This document shows, piece after piece, positions 1 through 7,917 of a stretch of DNA of 10,286 bases. A program made the position numbers and the translations under genes. The stretch lies in assembly GCA_937925895.1 (NCBI GenBank), contig CALANC010000365.1:1-10286 (forward strand), given 5' to 3'. A model generated the notes under the pieces. It saw nothing but the letters and a program-made list of their open reading frames with translations, had not been told where the DNA came from and made no database searches. Origin of the DNA: an uncultured Desulfobacterales bacterium (lineage in GTDB: Bacteria > Desulfobacterota > Desulfobacteria > Desulfobacterales > UBA11574). Each line of letters starts with the position of its first letter. The stretch's first letter is position 1.

Positions 1-222
1 ATTTTATTAGGATGTAAACAGGGACCTCCGACTTTTTCCAATCTGTCAGATCTCTATAATTCCTAAGAATTTCACTCGAACCCTTGAATCCTTGACCTCT
101 TGAACCCTTTGGAGCTCACCGAATCTCTTGAAGATTATTCCCTTGCCTTGCCTTAATTACCTACAACTAACCGGGAGATGATCCAGTATTTTAAAGAATG
201 GAAGTTGCGAGACCGATTCTAC
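1..222. other. Non-coding region downstream of lpdA
   Basis: I see no convincing gene, RNA or strong terminator here. The only open frames are short and lack recognisable protein character. The region lies 3' of lpdA, so the 2-oxoglutarate dehydrogenase operon may end in it, but I could not find a hairpin followed by a T-run on the minus strand. The one notable structure is the short 8-bp-period repeat at 76-107, listed separately. Confidence 0.5.
76..107. repeat. Degenerate 8-bp tandem repeat, 4 units
   Basis: Four consecutive octamers can be read: tcgaaccc, ttgaatcc, ttgacctc and ttgaaccc. The consensus is TTGAACCC. The array is followed by ttt, and related fragments (cttgaag, cccttgccttgcc) continue to about 155. 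It is non-coding and sits behind the last gene of the operon. Its function is unknown. It may belong to a dispersed family of short intergenic repeats, but one window cannot show that. Confidence 0.55.
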
Positions 223-1650
223 TCAAGAGGCATAGATGGAACATTTCCGTATGGCCATGGCTGCTTCTTGCAAAGCCTCGGAAAAAGTTGGATGGCCATG
301 GATTGTACGGGCAATGTCTTCAGAACTTGCGCCAAACTCTAAAGCCAAAACACATTCAGCAATCATGTCGGCAGCGCGTGGTCCGATGATGTGCACTCCC
401 AAGATTCGATCGGTTTTTGAATGGGAAATCAACTTTACAAATCCATCCTTCTCTCCCATGCACCGGGCACGTCCGGCACCGGAGAAAGGATAACTGCCAA
501 TACAGTAAGGAATATTCCGTTCCTTCACCTGTTCTTCGGTCAAACCGACACTGGCGACCTCGGGCCACGTATAGACAACAGCAGGAAGGGCGTCGTAATT
601 CACCTCCCCAGGAAGTCCGACAATACACTCGGCCACGGCGATTCCCTCTGCAGAAGCTTTGTGCGCCAGCATAGGGCCTGGAATAATGTCACCAATGGCA
701 TAGATCGAAGGAATATTCGTTCGATATTTCTCGTCTACCAACACATGACCGGTCTCAGGATCTGTTTCCACTCCAACTTCTTCTAATCCTAGGTTCTGTG
801 TCAATGGCCGTCGTCCAACAGAAACAAGCAGTCGGTCACAGGAGGCAATTTCTTTCTTATCATCAGCTTCCAGAGTTATATTGACCTTATTTCTGGATAT
901 CTTTGCTTCTGTAACTCTGGTATTCAAGCGAATATTCATGCCCTGATTTCTGAGGATTCGATCCAGAGCTCTCGCTACTTGTCCGTCCATCGTTGTAGCG
1001 ATTTGGGGCAACATTTCTACAACCGTCACTTTTGATCCAAGGCGCAACCAGACCGATCCCAGTTCCAGGCCGATATAGCCTCCACCTACAATACCAAGAT
1101 GCTTCGGGACTGTTTTAAACATCAGTGCCTCAGTGGAACTGACGATATGCTTGCCGTCAAATTCAAGACCCGGAATCGCAACCGGCGAACTACCGGTTGC
1201 CAGGATTATTGACTTGGCCTCATAAGTCCGGCGTTTTTTTCTACCGGCAGACCCTGTGTTCTGTTCAATCTCAACACGGTTCTCTCCTGCCAGACGGGCT
1301 GTCCCGTGCAATATCCGGATATTGTTTCCTTCAAGAAGTTTTTTTACATTTCCGGTAAGTTCTTCAACGACCTGTTCTTTCCTGGCCATCATTACGGGCA
1401 GGTCCAAGCCGACCTTCCCGGTTTTTATCCCGTGAGCGGCAAAGTGATCTTTGGCCAGGTGGTAGTATTCACTGGAATCAAGAAGTGCTTTACTCGGAAT
1501 GCAACCCACATTAAGACAAACACCTCCCAAACGATCGTCTTTCTCAACGCATGCCACCTTCAGTCCGACCTGCGCAGCACGGATCGCAGCCACATAACCT
1601 CCGGGACCAGCACCAATAACGATAAGATCGTAAGCTTCATTTTGTACCAT
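223..1650 (-). CDS. lpdA: Dihydrolipoyl dehydrogenase (E3)
   Basis: This 475-residue flavoprotein reoxidises the dihydrolipoyl groups of 2-oxo acid dehydrogenase complexes and passes electrons through FAD to NAD+. The length is normal for E3. The FAD-binding GAGPGG motif is at residues 13-18. The redox-active disulfide lies in GGVCLNVGC, with Cys45 and Cys50. The NAD-binding GGGYIG motif is at 189-194. The catalytic His-Glu pair is H453 and E458 in HPTFSE near the C terminus. The start is supported by a GGAG Shine-Dalgarno sequence lying inside the end of sucB, only 2 nt from the sucB stop, so the two genes are almost certainly co-transcribed and probably translationally coupled. As part of this operon it most likely serves the 2-oxoglutarate dehydrogenase. 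It could also serve other lipoyl systems such as glycine cleavage, since E3 is often shared. Confidence 0.97.
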   Translation of the reverse strand: MVQNEAYDLIVIGAGPGGYVAAIRAAQVGLKVACVEKDDRLGGVCLNVGCIPSKALLDSSEYYHLAKDHFAAHGIKTGKVGLDLPVMMARKEQVVEELTGNVKKLLEGNNIRILHGTARLAGENRVEIEQNTGSAGRKKRRTYEAKSIILATGSSPVAIPGLEFDGKHIVSSTEALMFKTVPKHLGIVGGGYIGLELGSVWLRLGSKVTVVEMLPQIATTMDGQVARALDRILRNQGMNIRLNTRVTEAKISRNKVNITLEADDKKEIASCDRLLVSVGRRPLTQNLGLEEVGVETDPETGHVLVDEKYRTNIPSIYAIGDIIPGPMLAHKASAEGIAVAECIVGLPGEVNYDALPAVVYTWPEVASVGLTEEQVKERNIPYCIGSYPFSGAGRARCMGEKDGFVKLISHSKTDRILGVHIIGPRAADMIAECVLALEFGASSEDIARTIHGHPTFSEALQEAAMAIRKCSIYAS

Positions 1651-1652
1651 AT

Positions 1653-2957
1653 TTAAATCTCCATCATGATTCGTTCCGGATCTTCAATACATTCTTTGAT
1701 TCTAATCAGGAAGGTCACTGCTTCTTTTCCATCCACAATGCGATGATCATAACTCAGTGCCACATACATCATTGGCCGTATTTTCACCTCATCGTCAACA
1801 ACCACCGGCCGCCTCTCAATTTTATGCATACCGAGAATCCCGCTTTGCGGCATATTCAAAATCGGCGTGCTCAGTAAAGAACCAAAGACCCCACCGTTGC
1901 TGATAGTAAAAGTTCCACCCTCCAAATCAGTAAGTTCAAGACGGTGACTTTTTATTTTATCCACATAGTCTACGATTGCCTGCTCAAGCTGGGCAAAACT
2001 TAATTTGTCAGCATTTCGAATCACCGGTACAACCAGACCACGATCGGTGCTTATGGCAACACCAATGTGATAGTAATGGTGGAAAATAATCTCATTGCCG
2101 TCAATAAACGCATTGATTTCGGGAAACTCTTTAAGTGCTTCCACACTGGCTTTGATAAAAAAAGACATAAATCCTAAGGATACGCCGTACTTCTCCTTGA
2201 ATGCATCTTTGTAATGAAGCCGCACCTCCATCGTTCGACTCATGTCAATCTCGTTAAAAGTAGTGAGCATTGCCGTGTTCTGCTTGGCTTCCAAAAGGCG
2301 GGAGGCAATGCGATGGCGAATCGGGCTCATGATTTTACGGCTGATCCCCTCTTCAGCCAATTGGAGCGGCTGCGGAGACAGGACAGGCTGAGAAATTTCG
2401 CCTTTTTGAATTTCTGCTGGAATTTGCTGCGGATACTGAGCGGCCGCTTGGGTTTGCTCAAGGTATAATAGGACATCTCCTTTGGTAATTCGGTTTCCGG
2501 GACCGGTTCCGGTGATGCCTGACACGTCAATGTTTTTTTCAGCGACCAGTCGTCTTACAGATGGCGGAAAGATTTGCCAAGTCCGATCCAGAGCAAGTTC
2601 AACTCGTTCGGGCTCCGGCGGAGGAGCTTCAGCAGTTGGCTCTTCCGGCTCAAGAGTTGGAGCCAGAGGTGGTTCGATTCCTTCCTTTTTCAAAGTTGGT
2701 TTGGGTGGCTGCTCGGTAACGTCCTCTGTTGCAATGGTTCCGACTACAGCACCTATAGCAACGGTCTCTCCTTCGGATACCAGCACCTGTAAAATTCCAT
2801 CAGCCTCGGCTACTATTTCCAGGGTGACCTTGTCGGTCTCGATAACAAAAATTGGTTCATCTTTTTTTACCGTGTCGTCACTTTTTTTATACCATTGTAC
2901 CAGAACCGCTTCAGTGACCGATTCTCCGACACTGGGAATTTTGATTTCTAATTCCAT
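1653..2957 (-). CDS. sucB: Dihydrolipoyllysine succinyltransferase (E2 of 2-oxoglutarate dehydrogenase)
   Basis: This 434-residue protein forms the core of the complex. It moves the succinyl group from E1 to CoA on a swinging lipoyl arm. An N-terminal lipoyl domain (about 1-77) carries the modified lysine K43 in ETDKVTLE. A Pro/Glu-rich flexible linker follows (about 80-122). Next comes the small E1/E3-binding domain (about 129-166, [13 protein letters not shown] and [12 protein letters not shown]), then a second linker, then the catalytic acyltransferase domain from about 208 to the end. The active-site signature is YDHRIVDG, with H405 and D409. One lipoyl domain and an overall length close to 400 residues fit the succinyltransferase type. 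Adjacency to the E1 gene of 2-oxoglutarate dehydrogenase decides the substrate. The start has an AAGGAG ribosome-binding site 5 nt upstream. It lies 129 nt after sucA and 2 nt before lpdA. Confidence 0.95.
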   Translation of the reverse strand: MELEIKIPSVGESVTEAVLVQWYKKSDDTVKKDEPIFVIETDKVTLEIVAEADGILQVLVSEGETVAIGAVVGTIATEDVTEQPPKPTLKKEGIEPPLAPTLEPEEPTAEAPPPEPERVELALDRTWQIFPPSVRRLVAEKNIDVSGITGTGPGNRITKGDVLLYLEQTQAAAQYPQQIPAEIQKGEISQPVLSPQPLQLAEEGISRKIMSPIRHRIASRLLEAKQNTAMLTTFNEIDMSRTMEVRLHYKDAFKEKYGVSLGFMSFFIKASVEALKEFPEINAFIDGNEIIFHHYYHIGVAISTDRGLVVPVIRNADKLSFAQLEQAIVDYVDKIKSHRLELTDLEGGTFTISNGGVFGSLLSTPILNMPQSGILGMHKIERRPVVVDDEVKIRPMMYVALSYDHRIVDGKEAVTFLIRIKECIEDPERIMMEI

Positions 2958-3086
2958 GCCTACTCCTTTTGCCTATCATCGATATTAATTCTCAAAATAA
3001 CGACTGTTTCAGCCGCCATATAATTTAGTTTAGGATGCTGAACCGGTTTTTTCTCATTATTCCCTTTGGGCCTCCTATCCTCACCT
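2958..3086 (-). other. sucA-sucB intergenic spacer
   Basis: This 129-nt spacer lies between two genes of one complex. It ends in the sucB ribosome-binding site (AAGGAG, about 2963-2968). I found no strong hairpin or T-run, so read-through from sucA into sucB is likely. A tiny frame of about 10 codons preceded by AGGAGG can be read, but it has no support as a gene. Confidence 0.4.
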
Positions 3087-5804
3087 CTAACCCGCTTCAC
3101 CCACAGCGTCTTTGATAATGGCGGCCTGTTCCTGCTTGTAAATATGAGGGAAACCCGTTGCCGGACTGGCCAGTGCCCTTCGACCGACATATTCGACAAG
3201 CTTGTTGATTACCGCTTCGAGGCGCGGTCGTATGAAAGACCAGGCCCCCATATTTTCCGGTTCCTCTTGTACCCAAAAGAATTCTTTCGCTTTAAGGTAT
3301 CTTTTGACTGTCGCTTTAAGCTGATTTTCCGGAAACGGATACAATTGTTCGAACCTTATAATAGCGATATTCGGTTTTTTCAGCTCCCTTCGTCTTTGTA
3401 GTAACTCGTAAAAAATCTTGCCGCTACAAAAAAGGACGCGATCAGGCGCCTTTAATTTATCCGGATCATCAAGGACTTCATGAAAAAAACCTGAAGTCAT
3501 GTCCAAAATATCAGAAACTGCAAGAGGATGACGCAAAAGGCTTTTGGGTGCCATAATAATTAAAGGCTTGCGGAAATCGCTCATTGCCTGGCGTCGCAGG
3601 CGATGAAAATACTGGACCGGTGTGGTGATATTACAGACTTGAAGGTTGTCGCCGGCGCACAGTTGAAGAAAACGCTCAAGACGCGCACTCGAGTGTTCGG
3701 GGCCCAGTCCTTCCAGACCGTGGGGAAGCAGAAGAATAAGGCCGCTTAAGCGTTGCCATTTTGATTCACCGCTTGCTATATATAAATCAATTACGGCTTG
3801 AGCGTTATTTACAAAGTCGCCGAACTGGGCCTCCCATATGACAAGGCCCAGTGGCTGCGCAAAAGAGTAGCCATATTCAAAACCCAAAATTCCAGCTTCT
3901 GAAAGCATGCTGTCATAAACAAGGAAAGGGGACTGTTTTTTATCTAAAACATTAAGAGGGGTATATGGTTCGCCGGTTTTAATATCCATGAGAACACTGT
4001 GGCGCTGACTGAAAGTCCCGCGTCCACTGTCCTGACCGCTGAGTCGTATGGGTTTTCCTTCTGTCAACAAGGAAGCAAAAGCAAGCGCCTCTGCATTCGC
4101 CCAGTCTATACCCTCACCTTTTTCTACTGCTTCCATTCGTTTTTTCAGCAGACGGTCCAGTTTGGGGTTTATAAAAAAATCAGCCGGGACGGTATTCAGT
4201 TTGCGGGCAATAGATATGAGCTTGTCTCGAGATATACCGGTCTCGATTGGTTCATGCGAATAATTTCCGTGAAAATTGTCCCAATTTTCATAAAACTTAC
4301 CTTGAGGAAATATACAGACGCTTTCTCGAACGGTTTGCAGCGCCTTTTCAAGTTGCTGGTTGATATCTTCTTCGAGGTTGGTCAAATCTTTTTTTTCAAG
4401 TAAACCTTCTTCAGCCAACTTTTGTGCATATATGCTGTGAAGCGGTGGTCGCTCTCTTATTCGCTCATACATTAGCGGTTGAGTAAAATAGGGTTCGTCT
4501 CCTTCGTTGTGCCCGTACCGGCGGTAACAGATTACGTCGATCACCACGTCCTTGTTGAAGGTCGTCCGATATTCTGATGACAGACGGGTGACATGGATAA
4601 CGGCTTCAGGGTCCTCCCCATGTACATGGAATATGGGAATCATGAGCATTTTAGCCACATCAGTCGCGTAACGGGTAGAGCGAGCATCTTCAGGAAGCGT
4701 GGTGTATCCGATTTGATTGTTGATCACAATATGGATGGTACCACCTGTTTTGTATCCGGTTAACTGTGACATGTTCAGCGTCTCGGCCACGATGCCCTGC
4801 CCGGCGAATGCGGCATCGCCATGTATTAAAAGCGGCAAGACGAGTTTCTTTTTATCTCCCCCAAGAAGATCCTGCCGCGCACGGGCAAATCCTTGAACCA
4901 CCGGATTGACTGACTCTAAATGACTCGGGTTGTTGACCAGAAACATGCGCATGGGATGACCATTATCCGTTCTGATATCAGACAAATAACCGTTATGGTA
5001 TTTGACATCACCGGCACCAAAGATACTATCCGGATCAAAGCAGCTTTCAAACTCACTGAAAATGTCTTCGAAGGATTTGTTGAGGATATGGGTCTGCACA
5101 CTCAGGCGGCCCCGATGGGCCATGCCGAGAATAATTTCACGACAACCTTGTTCTGCAACCAATTGCACCAGGTGATCCAACATAGGAATGATGACTTCAG
5201 CGCCTTCAATGGAAAAACGCGTCTGTCCCAGATATTTTTTGTGAAGAAATTGTTCGAAGAGAGCCGTCTGATAAAGTTTTGCCAAAATCCGACGTTTGCT
5301 TTTTCGGTCAAGATTCGGACGATTTTGGCTAGGTTCCATCCGATCTTGCAGCCACCGACGTTCAACAGGATCTTGCAGGTGCATAAACTCAACACCAATG
5401 GACCTGCAGTAAGTCTCTTTTAGAATCTTGATGATGTCCCGCAATGGTGTTGGTTCGTTCTCAAAAAAGTCCTGGGAGTAAAATTTTTCATCAAGATTTT
5501 CTACGGTTAAATCGAATGCAGAAAGATTTAAAAGAGGATGATCAGTCGGACATTCAAAAAGGGGATCCAGACAAGCCATTAAATGTCCGACATCACGGTA
5601 ACGATGTATAAGGGTTCCTACCCGGGATTGCTTAAGGACATGTTCTTCATCACACACATCGAGCTCTCTTTGCTCTCCGGCGCCTCCCAATTCAAAGCCC
5701 TCAAAGAAAAAGCGCCAATCCCGGGAAACCGCGTTCGGGTCGGTCTTCCATAACTGATACTGGGTATTTATAAAGTCGGCATTCAGCGTTTCGGTAAGGC
5801 TCAT
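3087..5804 (-). CDS. sucA: 2-oxoglutarate dehydrogenase E1 (thiamine diphosphate-dependent)
   Basis: This 905-residue E1 subunit decarboxylates 2-oxoglutarate on thiamine diphosphate and succinylates the lipoyl group of SucB. The length is slightly below the roughly 930 residues of the enterobacterial protein. The N terminus (about 1-40, FINTQYQLWKTDP to FFFEGFELG) is the small domain typical of oxoglutarate E1 and absent from pyruvate E1. GMAHRGRL at 227-234 contains the conserved active-site H230. The thiamine/Mg motif runs from GDAAFAGQG (about 329-337) to INN (361-363). YRRYGHNEGDEP follows at 427-438. The pyrimidine-binding half has GQDSGRGTFSQRH (590-602), EYGYS (643-647) and HGLEGLGPEHSSARLER (695-711). 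The start is preceded by a weak AAGGG about 10 nt upstream. It is the first gene of the complex, followed by sucB and lpdA. The E1 identity is very secure. Confidence 0.97.
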   Translation of the reverse strand: MSLTETLNADFINTQYQLWKTDPNAVSRDWRFFFEGFELGGAGEQRELDVCDEEHVLKQSRVGTLIHRYRDVGHLMACLDPLFECPTDHPLLNLSAFDLTVENLDEKFYSQDFFENEPTPLRDIIKILKETYCRSIGVEFMHLQDPVERRWLQDRMEPSQNRPNLDRKSKRRILAKLYQTALFEQFLHKKYLGQTRFSIEGAEVIIPMLDHLVQLVAEQGCREIILGMAHRGRLSVQTHILNKSFEDIFSEFESCFDPDSIFGAGDVKYHNGYLSDIRTDNGHPMRMFLVNNPSHLESVNPVVQGFARARQDLLGGDKKKLVLPLLIHGDAAFAGQGIVAETLNMSQLTGYKTGGTIHIVINNQIGYTTLPEDARSTRYATDVAKMLMIPIFHVHGEDPEAVIHVTRLSSEYRTTFNKDVVIDVICYRRYGHNEGDEPYFTQPLMYERIRERPPLHSIYAQKLAEEGLLEKKDLTNLEEDINQQLEKALQTVRESVCIFPQGKFYENWDNFHGNYSHEPIETGISRDKLISIARKLNTVPADFFINPKLDRLLKKRMEAVEKGEGIDWANAEALAFASLLTEGKPIRLSGQDSGRGTFSQRHSVLMDIKTGEPYTPLNVLDKKQSPFLVYDSMLSEAGILGFEYGYSFAQPLGLVIWEAQFGDFVNNAQAVIDLYIASGESKWQRLSGLILLLPHGLEGLGPEHSSARLERFLQLCAGDNLQVCNITTPVQYFHRLRRQAMSDFRKPLIIMAPKSLLRHPLAVSDILDMTSGFFHEVLDDPDKLKAPDRVLFCSGKIFYELLQRRRELKKPNIAIIRFEQLYPFPENQLKATVKRYLKAKEFFWVQEEPENMGAWSFIRPRLEAVINKLVEYVGRRALASPATGFPHIYKQEQAAIIKDAVGEAG

Positions 5805-5952
5805 TGTGGTGTGCCCTTAGTGGTAAGTAAACTTAGCCTCTCTGATTAAATCAAAAAACGATGCGGTGCCGAATCTACGACATTCAAATTGGATGTCGTA
5901 GATTCAGCGTATTTCAATTGCGGACGGGGCGAATTAACTTGTCTATTTCTAT
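5805..5952 (-). promoter_or_regulatory. Leader region of sucA
   Basis: This 148-nt gap separates the ferritin-like gene from sucA and must hold either the 3' end of the former, the promoter of the latter, or both. It contains the 13-bp hairpin at 5871-5905 and a small 11-bp palindrome TGATTAAATCA at 5843-5853. I found no convincing -35/-10 pair on the minus strand, so any promoter position is open. Confidence 0.3.
5871..5905 (-). terminator. Perfect 13-bp hairpin, possible terminator
   Basis: The arms GAATCTACGACAT (5871-5883) and ATGTCGTAGATTC (5893-5905) are exactly complementary, with a 9-nt loop. A short imperfect extension with GC pairs lies below. On the minus strand the stem is followed, after about 15-20 nt, by TTTTTT (5851-5856). 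It may end transcription of the ferritin-like gene and separate it from sucA. The T-run is farther from the stem than in a textbook intrinsic terminator, so an operator or a repeat-element remnant is also possible. Confidence 0.4.
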
Positions 5953-6414
5953 CTAGTCTCCTTGTTCGGCCATGTAGTCGTCATAAAGCTTTTCCAGAAA
6001 CATCTTGTGGCCTGCCTCCTCCTGACAGAGTACCTTGAAAAGTTGAATATGGTCTTCATTGTCGGACCTGTTCTGCAATTCATTATACATTTTCAGCGCT
6101 TGCTCCTCCCTCTTCATCGCCAGTCGCAGAATATCAGTATAATGCATCCCCGGCTCATACTCTAACTCGACCATATAGTCGCTTCGTTTCAAATCGGGGA
6201 TCCATTTGAATTTGTAACCTTCCAGCACCTTTTTGTTTTCCCCTATATTCTCCAGCATTGATTGGTGCTTCTTTTCTTCCGCCGCCATTTCCTCCAGTGC
6301 TTTTTTAACCCCTGCGAAAGGTTCCTTCTCAGCAGCATCCAGATAGAAAGCAGCAGCTTCTTTTTCTTTTTCTATAGCATAGCCAACAATTTCCTCAAAC
6401 GATTCAAAACTCAT
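5953..6414 (-). CDS. Rubrerythrin-like ferritin-family diiron protein
   Basis: This 153-residue protein is a four-helix-bundle ferritin-like protein. The sequence shows a complete pair of half-sites: E17 (seven residues before Y24) and E47-x2-H50 in the first pair of helices, then E103 (seven before Y110) and E133-x2-H136 in the second. These are the six expected diiron ligands. No rubredoxin-type CxxC pairs are present, so it is not a full rubrerythrin and would need a separate electron donor. Family members act in peroxide reduction or iron handling in anaerobes, but the exact substrate cannot be told from sequence. The start is supported by a near-ideal AAGGAGG a few bases upstream. The small winged-helix-like gene ends 97 nt upstream on the same strand and the hairpin before sucA follows it. 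Confidence 0.88.
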   Translation of the reverse strand: MSFESFEEIVGYAIEKEKEAAAFYLDAAEKEPFAGVKKALEEMAAEEKKHQSMLENIGENKKVLEGYKFKWIPDLKRSDYMVELEYEPGMHYTDILRLAMKREEQALKMYNELQNRSDNEDHIQLFKVLCQEEAGHKMFLEKLYDDYMAEQGD

Positions 6415-6511
6415 AGTATCCTCCTTTTTATTTTTTCACGTAATCTATACAAAACTAAAACCATTTTTTTCATTCAAATTCCAATAGTAGAATGGATAGG
6501 ATCAACCCGGG

Positions 6512-6685
6512 CTATTCGTTGATTGAATAGTAGCATCGTTTAGGAGATACCACCCTCCCCTTTTTCTTTAGTTCCGAAATAACTTTTGATATCTCTTTGC
6601 TTTCTTTGCCTAAAATTTTCGCAAGATCACCGGGCCTCACAGGTTTTCCGGCCTTTTTCATGGCATCGTACACCTTCTCTTCCAT
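6512..6685 (-). CDS. Small winged-helix-like DNA-binding protein (57 aa)
   Basis: This short gene reads MEEKVYDAMKKAGKPVRPGD at its start and ends in CYYSINE. It is preceded by a very strong purine-rich ribosome-binding site, GGGAGGAAGGGG, just upstream of the ATG. The pattern is an N-terminal helix, a short turn with KPVRPGDLAKILG, a second helix (KESKEISKVISELKKKG) and a basic beta-wing (RVVSPKRCYYSI). That is the layout of a minimal winged helix-turn-helix domain, as in MarR-like small regulators. It is rich in lysine and lacks any extra effector domain. It lies between the DVU0772-family gene and the second ferritin-like gene, so it may regulate this cluster. The fold assignment is by pattern only, and the role as regulator is inference. 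One cysteine, C51, could be a redox sensor but nothing proves it. Confidence 0.75.
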   Translation of the reverse strand: MEEKVYDAMKKAGKPVRPGDLAKILGKESKEISKVISELKKKGRVVSPKRCYYSINE

Positions 6686-6770
6686 TCCCCTTCCTCCCTA
6701 AATAAATATTTTAAGGGCTTTGAAATTCTTGCTATCGGTTTGGCGGTTTAGAAAGTCAACAACCAGGAAT

Positions 6771-7145
6771 TCACCAGGTGTCGTGAAGTGCCTTTTTAAG
6801 CCATTCTTTCACTTCACCTTCAATAGCATAAACCCCTCTTAAATTTCCATTTGACTTCAAAAATCGTTCCTTTAGTTTTTTGGGCATATCGATTTTTGCA
6901 AGTTCAACCGCTTCTTCTGAATTCCTTCGTATGAGAAAAATAACGGGATTTTTTCCCCAGGTGTTAACAACGAAATAATGGGTAACATCTTCCTTAGACC
7001 GGATAACATAATTCCCGCCGGACCAATTATTCCCCCACTCAAGGTATAACCTTACCGCTTCTTCGGGGGTCATGTCCCAATCAATAGCATTCAAAAGATT
7101 TATATCATTTTTTATACTCTTTAAGCTCAACATGTCAAATCTCAT
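6771..7145 (-). CDS. DVU0772 family protein, function unknown
   Basis: This 124-residue soluble protein has no signal peptide or membrane segment. The conserved blocks AIDWDMTPEEAVRLYLEWGN (about 20-39), VTHYFVVNTW and FLIRRNSEEAVELAKIDMP match what I recall of the DVU0772 family, which is found mainly in sulfate-reducing Desulfobacterota. Its biochemical role is not known, and the assignment is from memory of the family pattern. There are no cysteines and no obvious metal site. The start is ambiguous: the ATG at 7145 has only a weak upstream signal, and MLSLKS starting at 7133 is also possible with a GATGAG-like sequence upstream. It lies 31 nt after the 169-residue ferritin-like gene and 85 nt before the winged-helix-like gene, so it is probably in the same transcript. 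Confidence 0.8.
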   Translation of the reverse strand: MRFDMLSLKSIKNDINLLNAIDWDMTPEEAVRLYLEWGNNWSGGNYVIRSKEDVTHYFVVNTWGKNPVIFLIRRNSEEAVELAKIDMPKKLKERFLKSNGNLRGVYAIEGEVKEWLKKALHDTW

Positions 7146-7176
7146 CTTTTATTTATTTAAATGGTTAAGAAATTTT

Positions 7177-7686
7177 TTACAATTCTTCCATGTCAAATTC
7201 TTTGAAGTTAAACCAGTAACCGCTCTTGGTTACATAGTCCAGCTCAGCCTGAACTGCAGCGATGTGATTTTCTTCGATCTCAATAAATTGGGCAAACATC
7301 CGTTGACCCTCATCTGACAATTCATCCACCATTTTTTGGTAAAATTTGCTTGCTTCAACCTCTGCTTGAAGTGCTTTGCCTAGAACTTCTGTTTCACCAA
7401 ATCTAACTTCTTGTGACATGTGTGCTTGTACGGTTTCCATCCCTCTCTGAATCGTTTCTGCAGAAGGAATGATGGTTTCCAGTTTTTTGTCAGACAATTT
7501 CCCCGTCTTTTTCCACAGTTGGAGCCTCTCCTTCAGATATTCAATATGATACTGCTCATCATCTCTGAGCATTTCAAGAATCTGCTTCCCGGCAGGATCG
7601 GCAACCCTCTCTATCGCATCTATATAAATATCCCTAACTCTGACTTCATAATCAAGCGCTGTCTTGATTGCCTCTTCAAATGTCAT
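7177..7686 (-). CDS. Ferritin-like diiron protein, rubrerythrin-related (169 aa)
   Basis: This is a four-helix-bundle protein with a full set of diiron ligands: E14 (seven before Y21), E44-x2-H47, E109 (seven before Y116) and E138-x2-H141. The two helix pairs are joined by a longer linker (about 60-95). The C-terminal tail (YVTKSGYWFNFKEFDMEEL) is acidic and aromatic and has no rubredoxin cysteines. It belongs with small rubrerythrin/ferritin-family proteins that use a diiron site against peroxide or to handle iron. The precise reaction is not determinable here. CGGAG about 7 nt upstream supports the start. It differs clearly in sequence from the 153-residue protein in the same cluster, so the two are not a recent duplication. 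The ferredoxin gene lies 231 nt upstream on the same strand and could supply electrons (inference). Confidence 0.87.
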   Translation of the reverse strand: MTFEEAIKTALDYEVRVRDIYIDAIERVADPAGKQILEMLRDDEQYHIEYLKERLQLWKKTGKLSDKKLETIIPSAETIQRGMETVQAHMSQEVRFGETEVLGKALQAEVEASKFYQKMVDELSDEGQRMFAQFIEIEENHIAAVQAELDYVTKSGYWFNFKEFDMEEL

Positions 7687-7917
7687 GGTTTTTCTCCGTC
7701 CTCAATAAATTTTAAAGATACGGAATCAAATTTTGTTTCTGAACTGAATAAATTCAACAGCATTTGTAATTGTTGTCGATGATTTTGGCACATCCCAATC
7801 CTAAGCATAAAAAAACTGATATCAAGACTATCGTTAAGCCGGCGCGCCTAAGTCGGTCGGGTTTTTAGCCTTCTACCAAATGCAAATCAGGAAATTAAAG
7901 ACACACGATGAAAAGGA
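7687..7917 (-). other. Intergenic region between ferredoxin and ferritin-like genes
   Basis: No gene is visible. A possible promoter for the ferritin-like gene lies at 7798-7825. A GC-rich stretch around 7838-7857 contains the self-complementary GGCGCGCC and a weak hairpin. The length suggests that transcription of the ferritin-like/DVU0772/winged-helix genes can start here independently of the ferredoxin gene. Confidence 0.4.
7798..7825 (-). promoter_or_regulatory. Candidate sigma70-type promoter
   Basis: On the minus strand TTGATA (7820-7825) is separated by 16 nt from TAGGAT (7798-7803), about 110 nt before the ferritin-like start. The -35 is good and the -10 matches the consensus at four of six positions. 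No other evidence is available. Confidence 0.3.

Noticed and set aside
2482..2988. 168-codon plus-strand open frame
   Set aside because: It is antisense to the lipoyl and linker region of sucB. The Ser/Gly-rich translation reflects the Pro/Glu-rich linker codons on the other strand.
4920..5423. 167-codon plus-strand open frame
   Set aside because: It is antisense to sucA, with no recognisable domain and no ribosome-binding site.
7838..7866. Plus-strand hairpin GCCGGC/GTCGGT followed by TTTTT, like an intrinsic terminator
   Set aside because: The stem is short with two G-T wobbles, and no plus-strand gene ends there.
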